The translations under genes and the position numbers were made by a program. The notes below the pieces were generated by a model that worked only from the letters and a program-made list of their open reading frames with translations, had not been told where the DNA came from and ran no database searches. A stretch of 64,000 bases of DNA from Chloroflexota bacterium (GTDB taxonomy: Bacteria; Chloroflexota; Dormibacteria; Dormibacterales; Dormibacteraceae): NCBI GenBank assembly GCA_005880915.1, contig VBIW01000040.1:61797-125796 (forward strand), written 5' to 3'. Of the stretch, positions 17,384 to 24,810 are shown piece by piece. Each line of letters starts with the position of its first letter. Within the stretch, counting starts at the first letter, position 1.

Positions 17384-17754
17384 CGCTTCGAGGCCGGCGC
17401 CTCGGCGGCACGGAACTGTTCATGGCTCATGACCAGCACCCGCGCAGGCGAGACTGACGTCACCGTAGCGTCGTATGTGCCGCGCTCGCGCATCGCGTCC
17501 CAACCGATGGTGTCGCCTGGACCGAGCCGGCCCGACCTGCCATTGCGGCAGGTTTCGAGCACGCCCGAAGCGACGATCACGAGCTGATGACAGAGGAGCC
17601 CCCCTTCAGCGATGACCTGGCCGGCGGGAACGCTGGCCTCGTCGACGAAGGGAAGCAGGCGCCGGAGCTGCGCATCGGTCCAGCCGCCCAGCTCGGTGGT
17701 CGCGCGCAGGACATCCAGCCGGTCGCGATCACTCACGGTTGTTTTCGTTCCCAA
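17380..17754 (-). CDS. Stand-alone cyclic nucleotide-binding (Crp/Fnr-type) domain protein
   Basis: 124 residues forming one cNMP-binding beta-roll. FVDEASVPAGQVIAEGG, then GVLETCRNGRSGRLGPGDTIGWDAM are the usual strands and the PBC-like glycine turn. There is no helix-turn-helix after the domain, so it is not itself a Crp-type regulator. It lies downstream of the GNAT gene and overlaps it by 26 bases from the ATG, or eight bases if GTG 17736 is used. The pairing recalls the cNMP-regulated protein acetyltransferases of actinobacteria, here as two separate chains. Confidence 0.7.
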   Translation of the reverse strand: MGTKTTVSDRDRLDVLRATTELGGWTDAQLRRLLPFVDEASVPAGQVIAEGGLLCHQLVIVASGVLETCRNGRSGRLGPGDTIGWDAMRERGTYDATVTSVSPARVLVMSHEQFRAAEAPASKR

Positions 17755-18235
17755 TCGGAATGACGCCCTCGCCGACGCCGGCCGAAAACGCGAGCCGCAC
17801 GCCAGGCGCGACGCGCCGCAGCAGCTTCAGGGCGCCGAAGTTGTCGCCCTGGATGTCGACGGTGAATCGGTCGACGCCTTTTTCCGCCGCGCGTTCGGCG
17901 AGCGCCGCGACCAGCCGTGTGCCCAATCCCTGCCGCTGCCAGCCGTCCGCGACGACGATCGCCAGGTCCGCCTCGCGCGCCCCAGGAAGCCGCGAATACT
18001 GCGCCATGCCGACCACCTCGCCGCCGTCTGTGGCTGCGATCGCCTCACGGTCGTGGTGGTCGAGGCGGAGGACAGAGCCGATCAGCTGGTCGGGTTTTGT
18101 GGTCGGGCTGAAGAAGCGCCGGTACACAGATTCGGGCGAAAGACGGTAGAAGAGATGCGTCACCAGGTCGCGGTCTGAAGGCTCGAGGCTCACGAGGCCT
18201 GGCCGGCCGCCGCATCCCGATTCGATTTCAATCAT
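17729..18235 (-). CDS. GNAT family N-acetyltransferase
   Basis: 168 residues from ATG 18235; an in-frame TTG at 18265 lies inside the operator region and is less likely. The acetyl-CoA binding stretch is VVADGWQRQGLGTRLVAAL near residues 95-113, with the QxxGxG signature. The N-terminal pattern LSPESVYRRFF is that of the C-terminal acetyltransferase domains of protein acetyltransferases such as Pat/PatZ. With the downstream cNMP-domain gene it may form a two-chain, cyclic-nucleotide-sensing protein acetyltransferase; this is inference. Its promoter overlaps the TetR operator. Confidence 0.8.
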   Translation of the reverse strand: MIEIESGCGGRPGLVSLEPSDRDLVTHLFYRLSPESVYRRFFSPTTKPDQLIGSVLRLDHHDREAIAATDGGEVVGMAQYSRLPGAREADLAIVVADGWQRQGLGTRLVAALAERAAEKGVDRFTVDIQGDNFGALKLLRRVAPGVRLAFSAGVGEGVIPIGNENNRE

Positions 18236-18259
18236 CCGGCCCACGCCATAGCAAACAAA

Positions 18260-18307
18260 TAGCACGAACGGTCGTACAAAGTCAAGAGTAACCGACCGTT
18301 CGTGCTA
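18260..18307. promoter_or_regulatory. Perfect 15-bp inverted repeat, twin TetR-type operators
   Basis: tagcacgaacggtcg (18260-18274) and cgaccgttcgtgcta (18293-18307) are exact inverse copies 18 bases apart. Each arm contains a partial palindrome (CGAACGGTCG and its inverse). On the minus strand TTGACT (18285-18280), an 18-base spacer and TATTTG (18261-18256) form a promoter for the GNAT gene with one arm in its spacer; the other arm runs into TAAAAT, the -10 of the TetR gene. Both directions would be repressed at once. Confidence 0.75.
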
Positions 18308-18311
18308 AAAT
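18306..18311 (+). promoter_or_regulatory. Predicted -10 (TAAAAT), leaderless tetR
   Basis: TAAAAT is followed by seven bases and ATG 18319. An earlier in-frame ATG at 18310 overlaps this -10 and would be upstream of the expected transcript start. Confidence 0.5.
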
Positions 18312-18318
18312 GCCGCAC

Positions 18319-18963
18319 ATGGCGGTTCAATCCACCGACCGTCGCCGGCTCAAAGGCATGCGGACCCGGCAGTCGATCCTGGCTCACGCCGCCCGGGTGG
18401 GCTCGGCTGAGGGCCTCGAGGCGGTGTCTCTGCAGCGGCTCGCCGGCGACCTTGGCATCAGCAAGAGCGGCCTCTTCGCCCACTTCGGCTCCAAGGAGGA
18501 GCTGCATATGGCGACGATCGACGCGGCCGCGCAGATCTTCACGGACGAGGTGATCCGACCTGCCTTGCAGACCCCGCGCGGGCTCGGCCGGGTGTGGGCG
18601 CTGTGCAACTCGTGGCTTTCCTATCTCGAGCGCGGCGTCTTTCCAGGCGGATGCTTTTTCTGGGCGGTCGCCGAGGAGTTCGACAGCCGCAAGCCCGGAC
18701 CGGTGCGCGATTCAGTGCTGGCCAAAAAGGACTACTGGAGCTACAGCCTTCAGCGTGCGGTCCGCGAGGCCCAGGCGGCGGGCGAGATCGATCCGGCGGT
18801 CGACGCGGAGCAGCTGGCGTGGGAGCTCGACAGCCTGCTCGGCGGCGCGAACAGCGGATTCAAAGGTGGGGAGGGCATGCGTGCCCTCGAGCGAGGGCGC
18901 CGTGCCATCCGCGATCGCCTGACCCGCGCCGCGACTCTGACTGCCCAGCCCTTATCTCCGTAG
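18319..18963 (+). CDS. TetR/AcrR family transcriptional regulator
   Basis: 214 residues from ATG 18319. The helix-turn-helix is at about residues 35-60: LQRLAGDLGISKSGLFAHFGSKEEL, a canonical TetR DNA-binding unit. The C-terminal domain contains the FPGGCFFWAVAEEFD stretch of the TetR_C family with GGC near residue 110. It faces the GNAT/cNMP pair across the inverted repeat at 18260-18307, so it probably represses both itself and them. The inducer is unknown. Confidence 0.85.
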   Translation: MAVQSTDRRRLKGMRTRQSILAHAARVGSAEGLEAVSLQRLAGDLGISKSGLFAHFGSKEELHMATIDAAAQIFTDEVIRPALQTPRGLGRVWALCNSWLSYLERGVFPGGCFFWAVAEEFDSRKPGPVRDSVLAKKDYWSYSLQRAVREAQAAGEIDPAVDAEQLAWELDSLLGGANSGFKGGEGMRALERGRRAIRDRLTRAATLTAQPLSP

Positions 18964-18977
18964 GCCGCCCGCCCCTG

Positions 18978-19035
18978 CGTTAGGCGTCAAACGCTGCGGA
19001 TTTTTCGCGTGAGACGGACGTTAGGCGCCAAACGC
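18978..19035. repeat. Pair of 17-base direct repeats
   Basis: cgttaggcgtcaaacgc (18978-18994) recurs at 19019-19035 with one change (t to c), 41 bases apart. The core ttaggcgccaaa is nearly palindromic. They lie in the 176-base space between the TetR gene and a small open frame; I see no stem with a T tract. They could be a binding site pair. Confidence 0.5.
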
Positions 19036-19139
19036 GTGAAATCACGCCCCGGGCAGGTATCTGAGATCGGGTACTCGCCCCAACTTATTCAGGTGTTTCA
19101 CACCTTGGAGGGAATGCCGCCGATTCGCAGACTGTCGGC

Positions 19140-19310
19140 ATGAGTGAGAACGCCAGGTTCTACGCCCAGAAGATGGACCAGCAGCGCGTCGGACGCGGTA
19201 TGGACCGCGCGCTTCGCACGCAGCTCGAGGAGATCCTCGAAGTCGTGCGCGACTGCGAAGCCAGGTGGGCGCTCGAGGACCGAATGAACCGCCGACTCGG
19301 CCTGGCCTGA
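19140..19310 (+). CDS. Possible small charged protein (56 aa)
   Basis: A 56-residue frame from ATG 19140 to TGA 19308-19310. It is strongly charged and predicted helical (MDRALRTQLEEILEVVRDCE region), with one Cys and no membrane segment. It fills an otherwise empty stretch between genes. There is no good ribosome-binding site directly before the ATG, and I know no relatives, so it is a weak call. Confidence 0.4.
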   Translation: MSENARFYAQKMDQQRVGRGMDRALRTQLEEILEVVRDCEARWALEDRMNRRLGLA

Positions 19311-19320
19311 GAAGCAGCCC

Positions 19321-19710
19321 TCAGTGCGAGTGGCTGCGGACCAGGACCATCGCGGCCATCCAGAGCAGGCCGCCGCTGATTAGGAGCATCCACATCGTCC
19401 ATGGGATCAGCGCGAACTCGACGAGTGCGCCGAAGATGCACATCGCGGCCGCCCCGGCGAGGAGGAAGGAGCCGGGAAGCAGCAGCCAGGCCGAGTACCA
19501 CGGCGGCTGCACGCGATCCCCGCGGTCGGACACGCGGGCCGCGCCGAAGACAAGCCCCGCCACCAGCAGCCCCGGCGCCGTCAGGCCGAGCGCCCATCGC
19601 ATTTCCACCGCACCCGCAGCGGCGGCGACCACCGGCTGCACCGCAGCCATGGCCAGGCCCGCAGCGACTGCAAAGCCCACGAGCCGGAGGATCGCGCTCG
19701 GATGTGGCAT
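19321..19710 (-). CDS. Small four-helix membrane protein, unknown
   Basis: 129 residues with four hydrophobic segments at about 10-32, 38-58, 72-97 and 100-123, and a His-rich end (RSHSH). I recognise no family. It is the last gene of a minus-strand run (amidase, methyltransferase, GHL10 protein), eight bases after the GHL10 stop, and may be co-transcribed with them. Confidence 0.6.
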   Translation of the reverse strand: MPHPSAILRLVGFAVAAGLAMAAVQPVVAAAAGAVEMRWALGLTAPGLLVAGLVFGAARVSDRGDRVQPPWYSAWLLLPGSFLLAGAAAMCIFGALVEFALIPWTMWMLLISGGLLWMAAMVLVRSHSH

Positions 19711-19718
19711 TCAGGAGC

Positions 19719-21050
19719 TCACTGCGCGGCGGGCATCACGACCGGCGCCGGAGCCGGCTGGGTGAACACCGGTTGGGTCGCGACGAGGCCGAGCTGCACA
19801 TCAAAGTAATAATCGGGGTGTGCCAGCTCGGTGATGAACGATCGGTTGAACATATGGGCTCGCTCCGCAAGTCCGGCGTCGGTCGTTATGCCTCCGGCGT
19901 AAGGCTGTCGCGGCAGGCCGCTCGCCAGGTCGGGGGACGTGTAGAAGTCGTCCGTGCCGTAAACAGAGGTAGACGCATAGGAATAGATCGCGACGCCCAG
20001 AACTTTGTTTCCCCCGGTTGATGCAGCAAGAACACGCCGGATCTGCACGAGCGTGTCTTCTGGATAGTTCAGAAACGCTCCGACTCCGATCACGACCCGG
20101 TTCGCGAAACCGGAATCCTTTTCGAATCCCAACCAGCGACCGAACCATCCCTTCTCGCGTGCGCTCCAGTCGCTGTCGTAGTTCATCGGCACGCCGAAAT
20201 CCAGGTACCCCTTGAGGATCCAGTCGCGCCAGTCCTGGAACACAGAGGTGTAGGCGGATGTCGAAGTCCAATCGGCGGATCTCAGGGGTCCACCGCCGTA
20301 GCAGATGAGCGCGCCCGACAACTTCACGGACGGTTTCTGCTGCTGCAATTCGACATGCAGGTCGCGGACGAATGCGGTGACCCGCGCACGCCGCCACGCC
20401 TGCCATTGTGCGTCGCCGGCATCAGGTGGAGTGACGGAGCCCGTCTGCATCTCGTAGAGGGCGACCGATGACGGGCTGTAGCCCCAGGTCGACCCGGGAT
20501 AGCGGACGAAGTCCAGGTGGATGCCGTCGACGTCGTAGTTGCGCGCCATGTCCATCAACACGCGATGCATGTAGATCTGGACCTCAGGCACTCCGGGATC
20601 GAGATAGCCGCCCGTCTCGCCGTCGATTGTTCGGTTGCCCCAATCGTCGCCATGCTGGACGTAGACCCGGCTCGACTGCCCGGTGAAGAACGTGTTGACC
20701 CAGGCATGGACCTCGATGCGCGGCACCGACGCGTGCGCGAGCCGGATCACGTATGCGAGCGGGTCGAAGTCCCGCGGCCCTGTGATGTCCTTCGCCCTCG
20801 GCTCATCCGAGTGGTTGAAATATGCGTCGCCGGTCTTGCGGACCTGGATCAGGAGCGTGTTGAGATTGGCTCGACGCGCATCTGCGACGAGCTTGGTCAC
20901 CTGTGCGGGCGACTTGAACCCATCGTGGAAAGCGTCAACCCAGAGGGCGCGGTACTCGGGCTCACCGAGAGCGATAGGAGCCGGCGATGGGGAGGGCGAC
21001 GCTGCAACTGTGGCAAGGCAGCACAGCAACCATGCGGCGGAGCGCCGCAT
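19719..21050 (-). CDS. Secreted glycosyl-hydrolase-like protein (GHL10/YngK family)
   Basis: 443 residues. Residues 1-18 are a signal peptide (RRSAAWLLCCLATVAAS), then the GHL10 TIM-barrel, a family of GH10-related proteins often called YngK. Landmarks are EYRALWVDAFHDGF near 30-43, LLIQVRKTGDAYF, RIEVHAWVN near 108-116, DGIHLDFVRYPG near 182-193 and FGVPMNYDSDW near 292. The acidic residues at the strand ends are candidates for catalysis of an envelope polysaccharide. The ATG overlaps the stop of the methyltransferase gene (ATGA). Confidence 0.85.
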   Translation of the reverse strand: MRRSAAWLLCCLATVAASPSPSPAPIALGEPEYRALWVDAFHDGFKSPAQVTKLVADARRANLNTLLIQVRKTGDAYFNHSDEPRAKDITGPRDFDPLAYVIRLAHASVPRIEVHAWVNTFFTGQSSRVYVQHGDDWGNRTIDGETGGYLDPGVPEVQIYMHRVLMDMARNYDVDGIHLDFVRYPGSTWGYSPSSVALYEMQTGSVTPPDAGDAQWQAWRRARVTAFVRDLHVELQQQKPSVKLSGALICYGGGPLRSADWTSTSAYTSVFQDWRDWILKGYLDFGVPMNYDSDWSAREKGWFGRWLGFEKDSGFANRVVIGVGAFLNYPEDTLVQIRRVLAASTGGNKVLGVAIYSYASTSVYGTDDFYTSPDLASGLPRQPYAGGITTDAGLAERAHMFNRSFITELAHPDYYFDVQLGLVATQPVFTQPAPAPVVMPAAQ

Positions 21051-21871
21051 CAGGCGAGCGCGAAAAGGACGTGGTTGCGCCCGGTCGTCTCGATCGGTCC
21101 CGGGTGCTCGTGCTTGAGCGCCGCGGTCGCCTCATCGACGAACGCCTTGCGCCGCTCGAGGTCGATGCCCTCGAGGCGCGCGGCACAGTCCCACCAGCTG
21201 GTGCACAGCGCGACGAGCTGCTCCGCCGACTCCCACCTCACTGTTTCTTCGACAACTTCAACGCGCGCCGAAGCGAAACCCGCCGCCAGCGCGGCGTGGG
21301 TGAGGGCGCCGGCATCCGCGACGACTGCACGGGTCGGCTGTTGGTCGACGGCCTCGGGCGCCGGCGGCAGGAGGCGATCGATCACGCCATCGAACAACGA
21401 GCAGAACGACTGACTCATCGGAGTCACGGGGACGCTGGCCGCAAACCGCGAGTCCTCATGCAGCACCCGTCGCGCCTCGCCAAGCGCGAGATCGAGGTGC
21501 GGCGCGAACTGCAGGCCATGTCCGCAAAGAGCGGCGTCGAATGAGTCGTCGGGAAATCTGAGCTCCTCGATGTCCATCACCTCGAACGTCGCGTTCGCTA
21601 TGCCTGCGGCCTGTGCACGTTCGATCATTCCCGGGGCGAGGTCGACCCCGACCACCTGACCATCGGGAGCGACAAGTGCCGCGATGCGGCGCGTCAAGTT
21701 GCCTGGACCGCAGGCGAGGTCGAGCACCCGCATTCCTTGCCTCGCGTCAACAAGCTCGAGCACACGCTCCCGGCCACGCGCCTCGCCGCGCGACATGATC
21801 TGGTCGAGCCGGCGCTCGTAAGCGGCGGCGTGGCGGCTGAAGATCCCGGGGAAGAGCTCCTTCGACTTCAC
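21050..21871 (-). CDS. Class I SAM-dependent methyltransferase
   Basis: 273 residues from GTG 21871, which overlaps the amidase stop by four bases (GTGA); the open frame runs a further 33 bases upstream inside the amidase gene. The SAM-binding motif I is VLDLACGPGNLTRRI near residues 48-62, motif II VVGVDLAPGMIERA, and the motif IV region is PDDSFDAALCGHGLQF. It resembles the UbiE/MenG-type methyltransferase_11/25 group. Since the window carries menaquinone genes, a MenG role is conceivable, but it sits in a different operon and I would not name it. Confidence 0.8.
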   Translation of the reverse strand: MKSKELFPGIFSRHAAAYERRLDQIMSRGEARGRERVLELVDARQGMRVLDLACGPGNLTRRIAALVAPDGQVVGVDLAPGMIERAQAAGIANATFEVMDIEELRFPDDSFDAALCGHGLQFAPHLDLALGEARRVLHEDSRFAASVPVTPMSQSFCSLFDGVIDRLLPPAPEAVDQQPTRAVVADAGALTHAALAAGFASARVEVVEETVRWESAEQLVALCTSWWDCAARLEGIDLERRKAFVDEATAALKHEHPGPIETTGRNHVLFALA

Positions 21872-23028
21872 CTCTCGAGCCGGCCCCACTCCTTTTCCAA
21901 CCACATCGCGGCGCGCAGGGTTTCGGTGTTGGTACGGCCGACCACCTGGATGCCGACCGGCAGGCCGCGGGCCGGTGCAGGCAGCACGGCAACCGGCTGA
22001 TGCGTCGTGTTGAACGGGCGGGTGAACCGGGCCAGGGGCTCGCGGACCTCCTGGCCGGCGTCCACAGCCGGGGCGACGATAGCCGTGGCCGGCAAGACCA
22101 GGGCGTCGATCCCCTCCATCGCGCGCGCGGCCTTCGACTCCAGCTCCTGCCTCTCCTCGGCGGCCTTCTCGTAATCCGCTGCCGGAACCTCGAGCCCGCG
22201 CCGGATCAGGCGCAAGACGTCGGCGCCATATTTGTCGGGAAACTCGGTAGCCCAGCGACGGTGATAGGCGGCGGCTTCGAAGAGAAGGATCGTCAAGCCG
22301 ATTTCAAACAGGCGGCCGTGGTCCAGGAACTGGACCTCGGGAAGTCCTTGCGAGACAAGCGCCCAGGCGGTCGCGGTTGGCGCGTCGAGGTCCCTGACCC
22401 AGCCGGCCGGCACCGCGAGACGCGGCCGGGACAGCCGCTCCAGCGTCACATCCTCGCCGGACATCATCGTGTAGGCCCGCGCCGTCGATGCCATGTCCGC
22501 GGCGATGGGCCCGAGCGTGTCCAGCGACTTGCTGAGCGGGATCACGCCGCCGATGTCGATGCTGCCGAATGCCGGCTTGAAGCCCGACACGCCGCACAGC
22601 GAAGACGGGACGCGAATCGATCCACCGGTGTCGCTCCCGATCGCCCAGTCGCACATCCCGGCCGCCACCGCGACGGCCGACCCTCCTGACGACCCACCGG
22701 CAACCCGGCCCGGGTCGTGGGGGTTGCGCACCGTGCCGTAATGGGGATTGACGCTGGTCACGCCGTAGGCGAACTCGTGCAGGTTGGCCTTGCCCACGAT
22801 CACGCACCCGGCCGCCCGGATGCGCTCGATCACCGGCGCGTCTGCCGCGGCCGGGATCTCGGGCAGGATGATGCCGCCGGCCGTGGTGACCATGCCCTTG
22901 ACATCGACGAGGTCTTTGACCGCCACCACTGTGCCGTGGCCTGACTCTTCAGAAATCGAGATGAAGGCGTTCAGTTCGGCCCGCTCCCTGATCCTCTTCC
23001 GCGCTTCGTCTAGATCCATCACGCCCAT
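21868..23028 (-). CDS. Amidase (amidase signature family)
   Basis: 386 residues from ATG 23028; the frame is open to 23070 but that would leave only two bases to the divergent gene. The Ser-Ser-Lys triad is visible: Lys in VAVKDLVDV near residue 37, the Ser of GGSSGGSA near 112-119, and the nucleophile Ser in GSDTGGSIR near 130-138. Such enzymes hydrolyse small amides or form part of GatA; there is no gatB or gatC nearby and the length is short for GatA, so a stand-alone amidase is the better call. First gene of the minus-strand run down to 19321. Confidence 0.85.
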   Translation of the reverse strand: MGVMDLDEARKRIRERAELNAFISISEESGHGTVVAVKDLVDVKGMVTTAGGIILPEIPAAADAPVIERIRAAGCVIVGKANLHEFAYGVTSVNPHYGTVRNPHDPGRVAGGSSGGSAVAVAAGMCDWAIGSDTGGSIRVPSSLCGVSGFKPAFGSIDIGGVIPLSKSLDTLGPIAADMASTARAYTMMSGEDVTLERLSRPRLAVPAGWVRDLDAPTATAWALVSQGLPEVQFLDHGRLFEIGLTILLFEAAAYHRRWATEFPDKYGADVLRLIRRGLEVPAADYEKAAEERQELESKAARAMEGIDALVLPATAIVAPAVDAGQEVREPLARFTRPFNTTHQPVAVLPAPARGLPVGIQVVGRTNTETLRAAMWLEKEWGRLER

Positions 23029-23072
23029 TCTCGGGTCTGAACCGGGGGCCGCCGCGTTATCCTTGCCCACCG

Positions 23073-23591
23073 ATGTCGAGCCCGTCCGGAGGTTTCGCCG
23101 CCGCCAACCTTTCCTGGAGCAAGGTCGACGTGCTGACCTCGTACGAGCGTCTTACGGCCGAGATCCAGGTCCGTGGCGGGCGGCTGAGGGAGACGATCAA
23201 CGACCCGGAGCCGCTGTTTCACCTGCGGAACGTGAGCGCCGAGCCGCTGCTGACTGGGGCCGTGCCCCTCAGCGGAGTTCCCGAAGGCCTCTTCAACAAG
23301 AACTTCATCGGCGGCATTCGCACCATCGAGCCAGAGCCGCCGCCGCCAGACATGGTGGCGGACATGATCCGGCGCTATGTGATGTTCCAGGCAGCTGGCT
23401 TCATGGTCACGGGCGCGGCGGAGTTTCCGAGGGCGACCGAGACTGCCATGCACACTGAGATCCTGATGAAGAACCGCTTCTTCCCGATCCTGGACGCGAC
23501 CGTGACCATCTTCGGGGTCACCGGCAAGAGCTGGACGCAGCCCAACATCTGGGTCAACCGCGACCTGATGCTGGCCGTCTTTTTAGGCTAG
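23073..23591 (+). CDS. Conserved-looking hypothetical protein
   Basis: 172 residues with no domain I recognise. The protein is soluble with mixed strands and helices, and contains a Pro-rich turn (EPEPPPPDM near 92-100). It is divergent from the amidase gene and its stop overlaps the convergent coxG gene by four bases. Codon use looks like its neighbours, so I treat it as real. Confidence 0.6.
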   Translation: MSSPSGGFAAANLSWSKVDVLTSYERLTAEIQVRGGRLRETINDPEPLFHLRNVSAEPLLTGAVPLSGVPEGLFNKNFIGGIRTIEPEPPPPDMVADMIRRYVMFQAAGFMVTGAAEFPRATETAMHTEILMKNRFFPILDATVTIFGVTGKSWTQPNIWVNRDLMLAVFLG

Positions 23592-24193
23592 GCGGAGTCC
23601 CGGCCGAAAAGCCGCCCGACCCGCACCGCCAGCAGGTGCCAGAGCAGGCCGAACGCGCTGATCTGCCTGGGCGCTTCGATTGAACGTGGAGCCGCCGGCG
23701 CTGGATCCGAGCCGGCCGCCGCCACGCCCGGGCTGCTCGTGGGCGGCGCCGATTCGAGGTTGGCTTTGATGCAAGTGGCCATCTCGTTGACCATCCGCTT
23801 CGACACGTCCTGCATCACGCCGCGGCCGAACTGGGCCACCCGGCCCGCAACGTGGTAGTCGGTCGCGATCGTCACCGTCGAACCACCCTCGGCGGCTTCG
23901 ACCTTCATCTGCGCGGTCGCCTTGGCGGTCCCCTGGCCGGTGGTCTCCCGACCCTCGGCGGTGAGGGTCGCAGTGCGGTCGGAGTCGTTGCGCTCTGAGA
24001 TTCGCGCCGTCCCGTTGTAGGCCACGGTGATCGGGCCCACCTTGACCTTGACCTTGCCTTTGAAGGTGCTCGGATCGACCACTTCTGACAGCTCTGCACC
24101 GGGCACGCAACCGACGACTTTGTTGATGTCGAGCAGGTAATCGAACACCCGCTCCGGTGGAGCGCCGACCTGGAACGAATTCTCCAGTTGCAT
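23588..24193 (-). CDS. coxG: CoxG family protein (SRPBCC fold, carbon monoxide dehydrogenase subunit G)
   Basis: 201 residues. Residues 1-150 are the CoxG/SRPBCC domain: MQLENSFQVGAPPERVFDYLLDINKV start, CVPGAELSEV, VKVGPITVAYNGTARI, and the TYHVAGRVAQFGRGV-type end. A Pro/Ala/Ser linker leads to a short amphipathic or hydrophobic tail (ISAFGLLWHLLAVRVGRLFG), the usual CoxG membrane anchor. In the Cox system it recruits maturation factors to the membrane. It is divergent from coxS. Confidence 0.88.
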   Translation of the reverse strand: MQLENSFQVGAPPERVFDYLLDINKVVGCVPGAELSEVVDPSTFKGKVKVKVGPITVAYNGTARISERNDSDRTATLTAEGRETTGQGTAKATAQMKVEAAEGGSTVTIATDYHVAGRVAQFGRGVMQDVSKRMVNEMATCIKANLESAPPTSSPGVAAAGSDPAPAAPRSIEAPRQISAFGLLWHLLAVRVGRLFGRDSA

Positions 24194-24252
24194 TTCCAGC
24201 CTAAAAGTAGCGCAATAGAGGTGTTCAACTTCTAGCTGGTGGGTTCAACCGA

Positions 24253-24280
24253 GCGGCGCGACCCGGCGCCGCCCTTTTTT
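24253..24280 (+). terminator. Terminator-like hairpin in the coxS leader (putative attenuator)
   Basis: gcggcgc (24253-24259) pairs perfectly with gcgccgc (24266-24272), loop of six, then cc and TTTTTT (24275-24280). It reads only on the plus strand, where the single upstream source of RNA is the coxS promoter itself, because coxG runs away from it. It lies 20 bases before the coxS ATG and just before its ribosome-binding site (gtaggaggag, 24287-24296). Confidence 0.65.
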
Positions 24281-24299
24281 CGGGGAGTAGGAGGAGCGG

Positions 24300-24809
24300 A
24301 TGAAACACAAGGTCACGACCACCGTCAACGGCCGCAAGCACGAGCACGAGGTCGAGCCGCGCCTGCTGCTCGTGCACTACCTGCGCGACGAGCTGGGGCT
24401 CACCGGCACGCACATCGGCTGCGACACGAGCCAGTGCGGCGCGTGCACGATCCATGTCGACGGCAAGGCCGTCAAGAGCTGCACCATGTTCGCCGTCCAG
24501 GCCGACGGAAAGAGCCTGACCACGATCGAGGGCATGGCCAAAGACGGCGAGCTGCACCCGATCCAGCAGGCATTCTGGGACGAGCATGGCCTGCAGTGCG
24601 GCTATTGCACGCCGGGCTTCATCATGGCCGCGGCGTATCTACTGGAACAGAATCCGAACCCGACCGAGGATGACATCCGAAAGGGGCTCGAAGGCAACCT
24701 CTGCCGGTGTACGGGCTACGTGAACATCGTGAAGGCGGTGCAGACCGCCGCCAAGACGATGAGCACCTCGCCGGCCAAGAAGGCGACGGTCGCGGCGGGA
24801 GGAAGCTGA
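24300..24809 (+). CDS. coxS: Molybdenum hydroxylase small subunit, [2Fe-2S] (CoxS)
   Basis: 169 residues. The N-terminal plant-type ferredoxin domain has the cluster ligands [10 protein letters not shown] near residues 41-50 and a further Cys near 62. The C-terminal helical domain carries the second cluster, CGYC near 100-103 and CRCTG near 135-139. It passes electrons from the Mo site to FAD. It has a strong ribosome-binding site (aggag) and is one base from coxL. The last 18 residues are a low-complexity Ser/Ala/Lys tail. Confidence 0.92.
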   Translation: MKHKVTTTVNGRKHEHEVEPRLLLVHYLRDELGLTGTHIGCDTSQCGACTIHVDGKAVKSCTMFAVQADGKSLTTIEGMAKDGELHPIQQAFWDEHGLQCGYCTPGFIMAAAYLLEQNPNPTEDDIRKGLEGNLCRCTGYVNIVKAVQTAAKTMSTSPAKKATVAAGGS

Positions 24810-24810
24810 G

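Noticed and set aside
21050..21871. Naming the methyltransferase menG/ubiE
   Set aside because: Only general SAM motifs are visible and it sits with an amidase and GHL10 gene, not with the men genes.
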